DNA of 64,000 nt from Conoideocrella luteorostrata (taxonomy: Eukaryota; Ascomycota; Sordariomycetes; Hypocreales; Clavicipitaceae), in assembly GCA_032433595.1 (NCBI GenBank), contig JASWJB010000012.1:186001-250000 (forward strand), read 5' to 3'. Shown one piece after another: positions 57,998-64,000 of this stretch. Positions within the stretch are counted from its first letter, which is position 1. Each line of letters starts with the position of its first letter. A program made the position numbers and the translations under genes. The notes beneath the pieces were generated by a model, which saw only the letters and a list, made by a program, of their open reading frames with translations, made no database searches and had not been told where the DNA came from.

Positions 57998-60900
57998 ATG
58001 GCTGCGCCTTCTGGTGAGCAGCGCGAACTGCAGCTAGTGGAGAGTGTAGAATTCAAAATTTTGGGCGTTGCAAATAAAGAAGATAAGCTTCATCAGCTTC
58101 TTCAACGATATCTCGCACCGGTAATATTGAAGGCGTCAAGCGATCATGCAGCGGTCAGAGCGAGAGTATGGCGCCCAATTGGACAATGTGCTATGGAAAT
58201 AAGAGGAAACATATTGACTGGCTCATAGGTAATCCAGATTCTTGCTAGGCTGAAGACGTTCATCCAGTCTCCACAGTATGTGCTTGAGTTATCTTTGCCA
58301 AGTGGTGAGTCGTTGTGACTGACATTGATACAGGATTGTGTTACCCGTCAAGGCGCTGCTACAACAATACAAGTCCAATGACTCCGCTGTGATTAAACAA
58401 TTAGATTTGTCTTTTATCTTGCATAGCATAGACAGACTAGATGTCGATGATAGACGAGATCTCATTCCCATTGCCCTTGCAGGCTTTGCGCGAGATGAGG
58501 GGCAATCCAGAGCTGCTACAATGTTCAATATCATACTCAGACTCTTACTCGACGTACAGATTCCGCCGAGAGGAAGCACGGACGATGTTGCTTTCCGATC
58601 TGCTATCGGTCTTACCGATGATGCTGATGCTCAATTCCTTGCTAGAGCACTTGGCATCTTTCTGCGCCTACGAGCACCAGCAGGTGGCCAAACATTGCCG
58701 CAGTCAAACCCAGCTCTTTCCCCCACCGAACTGGGTCTATTTCCATTAGAATCGCCTGAAAATGACAGGATATTCAAGCGCATAACGGAGCTGAAAATGA
58801 AAGTCATTACATTGCTGGCCAGTGGGGCGTTCACTGATGAGGAGCGCTTTCTCCCAGCCCTCTTTGCGGCTTCAGGATTCGACAACAGGGTGGCATCAAC
58901 AGCAGAGGAGATCATTAAACGAAGTACGATTTCTATGGAAGATGAGACCCTTGTCAAACGTCTGTTTCTTGCGCACTCCCAGCTTCCGGCGCCGTATCGC
59001 ACCCGCATTCTGGCAATTTTATCACGGTCAACAGTGGCTACAACCATGTCGGACAACATTATGGACGTTGTAAATCTTGACTTTCTGCCGCAGAGTCGCA
59101 TGCAGCCAAGCAGCGCATTAGAGCGGACAAAGCTTCACAAGGCACTATTTCAATTTCTGTCTTGGGTTGCCCAGATAGGTCCGTCGAAGTCCGAGTTCAC
59201 CATTGGCGCGCCACTCATTCTGGCCATGCGATCCTATATTGAGGGTCAAGGATGGCCGGTTCCAGAGCAGGCGTCAAATGATGATGTCGCCTTGCGTAGC
59301 AGGGCTTACGAGAACATTGGCATGGTTGCCCGAAGTGCTAACATGGCCATGCAAGAGCGCTTCGATCTCGGCGCCTGGTTGTTTCGTTCCCTCTCAGAAG
59401 ACAATTCTGGTGACGCTGTTGTGAACATTGATGGGGCACTTTCCAGCCTAACGGCGGCAATTCCTACCCATGCCGGCGGAGCTAATGCTGACCTGAAAAA
59501 AATGCTTCTCGTCCATATGTCGCGCGCCGATGAACCTCCTGCTGTGCGGAGTACCAGGCATGCCGTTGTGAAGTGGGCGAACCAGTGTCTGCCATTTTCT
59601 GACGTTTTAGGTCGATGGATCGACATCTTGGCCATTGCCGGGAGACAAAATGAGCGAAATGACGTGATCGAACAAGGACAAAAGGGATTAGATCCATGGA
59701 CGTATTTCTCATATACTGACGCAATGCCTCAGTTGCCCGATTGGAAAGACATGACACTGACGTTCTTCGACTCACTTATCCCTCCACAAATTGATCCACA
59801 ACAAAGAGGCGACGGTCATGGCTTAATACTACCAAACAAACCGGTCTTTCAAAACTTTCATGGCTCGCGTATTCCTGCCTTTCCAGTGGCCCTGCGGTAC
59901 ATTAAGCAGATGATGCTGTTAGAAGCCCTCGATGGTTTTGATATTAAGCCTGATTGGATGCAAACACTCGATGCTCAAATCACCACGGATGTAGATACCA
60001 GAGACAAGATTCGTGCGCATCTACGGTCTATCGACAATGCGCATATTGTCTTTTACCTCAAAACTTGTCTGAGTGGCGCTTTCGTTGAGGGATCATCTAT
60101 AGTGGAAGAGTGTCTGCGCTGCTTCGTTCAGGTTGCTGCTTGGGCTCCCGGCGGCTCAATAGGCTATCTTATCGATGCCAGCACCGATCTATTACCGCTA
60201 ATCAAGTCAAATAACAAAGAGATTCGCTCACTGGCTGCCAAGGCCTTTGGGATTCTCGCTGGACACCCAGCAAATGACCCCGACAGCGTTGGGAATTGGA
60301 TTATGACCTTGAAGTCCCTGTTTACCAAAGCGGAAACGCTGGTTGGCGCTGATTCGAATGCTGCTGAGGGCGCGTTGCTCGCATTCAGTCATCTCATATC
60401 TCGAGCTGTCCACTACGACAGGGAGTTTCCAGCGCAGACAGAATATCCTCTTCAATTTCTGTTGAAAGACGGTGTGCCTTCTTCTCTATACGAGACAGCA
60501 TTGGAATCGTTCTCTCAATTGTGGGCGGCTAAACAGGCTATTCCATCAACAGATGGAGAATTTTCGCTGGCAAAAGTTATCAACAAACTGTCTTCGGATG
60601 CCAAGAAGGCTAATGAAAAAGCGATTGCCGCCTTGGGAAGTCTTGCTACAGGGCTTGAAGAAGCCAGCGTAATGCAAGACAAGGACGGAACATTCTCAGG
60701 TGTTATCGGTGACATACTCAAGCATCTATTCTCCCTTTATGAAATAAAACGTGTTGAGGTACAATTTACTGTGGGAGATGCTATCACAGCCGCTGTTGCG
60801 AGATGGGAATCAAATAGTGTAAAGCTCAAAATGGACGTTGAGGCAAGGAACACAGCATATCTCTCCGGAGCACGGGGAAACCTCGTTGATCAAGTTTTGA

Positions 60901-63590
60901 AAAAGCTGCTGCAAGATTGCAAGGCGACAAAGCCATCACTTCTCAAAGCCTCTGGCATTTGGCTGTTTTCCATTGTACAATACGGCTCCCACCTCTCTCA
61001 AGTACAGAGCCGGCTGCGAGAAGCTCAGGCCGCCTTCATGCGGCTACTAAGTGGAAGAGACGAGCTCGTTCAGGAAACTGCATCTCGTGGCTTGTCTCTT
61101 GTCTACGAGCGAGGCGACGCTGACCTCAAGTCTGCCTTGGTCAAGGATCTTGTGTCGGCTTTCACTGGCAGTGGAACACAGCTGAAAGTTGACGAGGAGA
61201 CAGAATTGTTCGAGCCAGGTGCCTTACCCACTGGCGAGGGCAGCTCTGTCACGTCGTACAAGGACATTGTGAGCCTGGCTAATGAAGTTGGGGATCAACG
61301 GCTGGTGTACAAGTTCATGTCTCTGGCTGCGAATGCGGCAACTTGGTCGACTAGGTCCGCCTTTGGCCGCTTTGGACTAAGCAATATTCTTTCCGAGTCG
61401 GAAGTCGACCCCAAGCTATACCCCAAACTGTATAGATACAGGTTTGACCCTAACGGGAATGTCCAAAAATCCATGGATGATATTTGGAAAGCCTTGGTGA
61501 AGGACTCAAACGCAACAATTGAGGCCCACTTTGATGCCATCATTCAGGATCTTCTCAAGAGTATTCTGGGCAAGGAGTGGCGAGCGAGGGAAGCAAGCTG
61601 CGCCGCCATCTCCGATCTTATTCAAGGCAGACCATTCCCGCAGTATGAGAAATACTATCGAGATATTTGGATACACGCCCTCAAGGTTTTGGACGATGTC
61701 AAGGGAAGCGTGAGGGAAGCGGCGCTGCGACTCTGCATGGTATTGTCTAACAGCCTTGTTCGCCAACTGGAAGAAGGTAACCATGCGTCTGCTGCGAAGG
61801 CCATGATGCAAGAAGCTGTCCCATTTTTGTTGTCGGAGAAAGGAGTTGAAAGTTCGGTTCAAGATGTGCAGCTATTTGCAACCATTACGATCATGAAAAT
61901 CGCCAAGAATGGTGGCAACATCTTGAAACCGTTCATTTCAAGCATAATCTCTCAACTGCTAGGTCTCTTGAGCACAATTGAGCCTGAGCAGATAAACTAT
62001 GCTTATCAACGGGCAGGAGAGGCAAGCCGAGACAAAATCGACAAGATTCGATCGCAAATGGTTAACCAGAGCCCAATTACCGAGGCTATCGAGAACTGCC
62101 TGCGCTTTATCGACGCGGATGTTATGTTGGAGTTTGCTCCAAAGTTTGAAGCCACAATAAAGAGTGCTATTGGAATGCCTACAAAGATAGGATGTAGTAG
62201 GGTTATCACAACACTAGCAACCCGCCACAGCAGCGATATCCAGCCGGTGGCAGGCAAATTGTTGCAAATCTTGGAGAAACAGACGATGGACAGGAACGAT
62301 GAGGTCAGCCAGGCATATGCTAGGGCAGCGGCCTATATGATCAGGGCAGCCCCCGATGCAAGCAAAGTGCGGTTTTGTGTGAAGTTCATCAATATGTACT
62401 TTCAGGCAGAAGATGAGAGCCGGCGTCAAAAGCTTGCAGATGTTATTGTGGCAGTGGCGAAAGTCTCTCCAGATCATTTCACAGCCCAGGAGACGATACT
62501 ATTGCCATTTTCATATCTTGGCTCCCATGACACGGATGAGTACACTAGGAAGGTGTTCAAAGAGGTCTGGGACCAGCACGCAGGAAGTAGCCGCACCGTT
62601 ACACGATATGTGCTGGAAATTGTTGGTCTTGTGGAACGCTGCCTCGAAACCGCACAGTGGGCAATTCGCCACACTGGTGCATTCACAGTAGCTGCCATGG
62701 CAGCGGATGTTGCCAAAGCGAGCGATGCTACAGGAGTTATTGATATGGTCAATCTAAGAGCAATCTGGCCCGTGTTTGACAAGGCCCTGGCGCTGAAAAC
62801 TTTCGCAGGGAAGGAGAAGCTGCTTGAATCATATCCCAAATTTGTCGAACGAGGCGAGCCTCTTTGGAAGAACGACAGTACGACTTCTGTTCATATGAAA
62901 AAGATTGCCATACGAGAAGCGAAGCGCAATAACGAGGAGTACCGACCGCATGCCTTCCTTTGCCTGTTTAAATTTGCCAAGGCCCGTCCCGATCTCGACA
63001 TGCTGAAAGACATTGCTGCTATCACTACTCCATACCTCGACGAGTTCATGAACGAAGACAAAATGGATGTAGACGCGAAGGAGAACCAAAAAGAAGACGT
63101 TGTATCAAAGACTGCCAAGACTGCATTCGAAGCCATTGCCAGGGGCTATAGCCGGTCTACAGCAATTGATATCAGAGCTGGGCTTCGGGATGTCGTTACC
63201 ATCTTGAAACCATATCTTGCCAGCGCAAAGTTTGGTATCATCAAGAGAGAAGTTTGGTATGAATGCGTGCATGATATAATGGTGGACGCAACGAAGTTCA
63301 CGAATATCATGGACCCATTACCATCCCCACATGATTGCTCAGAAGTGGTATCTTCTTACATGCAGAGTGTAGACATCGACCGAGCCGAGACGGGTACGGA
63401 GTCTCAACGACTCAAGAGGGTGCAGGCTCTATCTCAGGTGGTGAGTGCAAAAGACAGTGGTGTGTTTGGGGGGGTTAACCTGCCTGAAAGCCTGGAGGCT
63501 GAGGTGAGGGCAGCACTCGATGAAGAGCGGTCAGCGGATGTGCAGAAGGCGTGGAAGGGACTTTTGGAGGCGATGCGACAGGCAAAATAA
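57998..63590 (+). CDS. ecm29: Proteasome component/adaptor Ecm29
   Basis: Exons 57998-58165, 58229-58275 and 58334-63590 (1823 residues) match the roughly 1850-residue size of Ecm29. The start MAAPSGEQRELQLVESVEFKI and the run through LHQLLQRYLAPVILKASSD are typical, followed by HEAT-type helical repeats for the whole length. Recognisable Ecm29 segments include FGRFGLSNILSES, LYPKLYRYRFDPN, SMDDIWKALV, WRAREASCAAISDLIQGRPF and the C-terminal VWYECVHDIM. Ecm29 bridges the 20S core and 19S cap of the 26S proteasome, acts in its quality control and links it to membranes and motors. Both introns lie near the 5' end (63 and 58 bp), and exon 2 is only 47 nt. No catalytic motif is expected. The ATG follows a TTCGCA leader. 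Confidence 0.95.
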
Positions 63591-64000
63591 TGAGAGTGCC
63601 TACGGTAGAGGGCAAGTTCAGGACCGAGATATTAGAATTTACACGGGTGTTCAGATTGCTGGTTGGAACCATGTGATAATTCATGGGATGGCTGTGGCTT
63701 CTTATTAACGAGCAACTATAGAATATCAACTAAGAATAGAAACTGATATGATAAGAAAATCGATGGGGAATGAAGGAAGATGACTCTCGAATTTGTAATA
63801 TTGGTGCGACAATGATCGGCTGCGCCGAACGAAGCGTTTGTGTTACGAGTGCCGAAGACAGTACTTGGTCATTAAAAAACGGCAAAAGGCACACTCCAAT
63901 AACCGAATCCAACGAATTCAATGCAGCTGTTCCCAGAGACGCTCCTGTAAAGTAGTTTGCGTGGCTCAATGGCCGGAGTTGGACAAATATTGTCGAAGCT
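63591..64000. other. 3' flank of ecm29 to window end
   Basis: About 410 bases follow the ecm29 stop. Short frames on both strands have no family features. A further gene may begin beyond the window edge. Confidence 0.5.

Overview
The window looks like nuclear DNA of a filamentous ascomycete. Genes are split by many short introns (about 45-110 bp; GTAAGT/GTGAGT donors, CTAAC/CTGAC-like branch sites). Protein families are typical of Pezizomycotina: NACHT/ankyrin STAND proteins, ankyrin-only proteins, DHA1 and sugar MFS transporters, and SNF2-RING helicases. A tRNA-Phe carries a nuclear-type intron. Gene content fits Sordariomycetes, probably Hypocreales, but that placement is inference.

Left part (1-20 kb): a DHA1 drug/polyamine-type transporter and a hexose-type transporter converge. 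After a 2.8 kb gap come an intron-containing tRNA-Phe(GAA), a GNAT acetyltransferase and a class-3 lipase-like hydrolase. Three genes then sit close together: a DUF1399/GRDP-like protein, a four-TM protein with an F-box-like and Cys-rich C-terminus on the other strand, and a 958-aa protein with a zinc-binding-like block and a Cys/Gly-only tail.

Middle part (20.5-39.5 kb) has the look of an accessory segment, AT-rich in its first part. It holds a secreted subtilase-like protein that has lost its entire catalytic machinery, relics of a short-chain dehydrogenase and an ankyrin gene, and a three-exon helical small protein of a fungus-specific type. It also holds a twelve-exon SNF2/RING helicase, a seven-exon NLR-like STAND gene (helical N-domain, NACHT, C2H2-like fingers, ankyrin-like tail) whose P-loop is split by a GC-AG intron, and a protein made of about eleven ankyrin repeats.

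Right part (39.6-64 kb) returns to conserved housekeeping genes. The two subunits of PLP synthase (PdxT/SNO and PdxS/SNZ) are divergent neighbours. They are followed by a cyclase-family hydrolase, a three-RRM Nam8/Csx1/TIA-1-type RNA-binding protein that starts from a 4-nt first exon, and the proteasome adaptor Ecm29. A 7.3 kb stretch without a convincing gene separates the last two.

A nine-base motif, TACGGAGTA, recurs at ten exact places, all in intergenic DNA. Exon boundaries were derived by hand from splice consensus and reading-frame continuity; every spliced model given here closes in frame.
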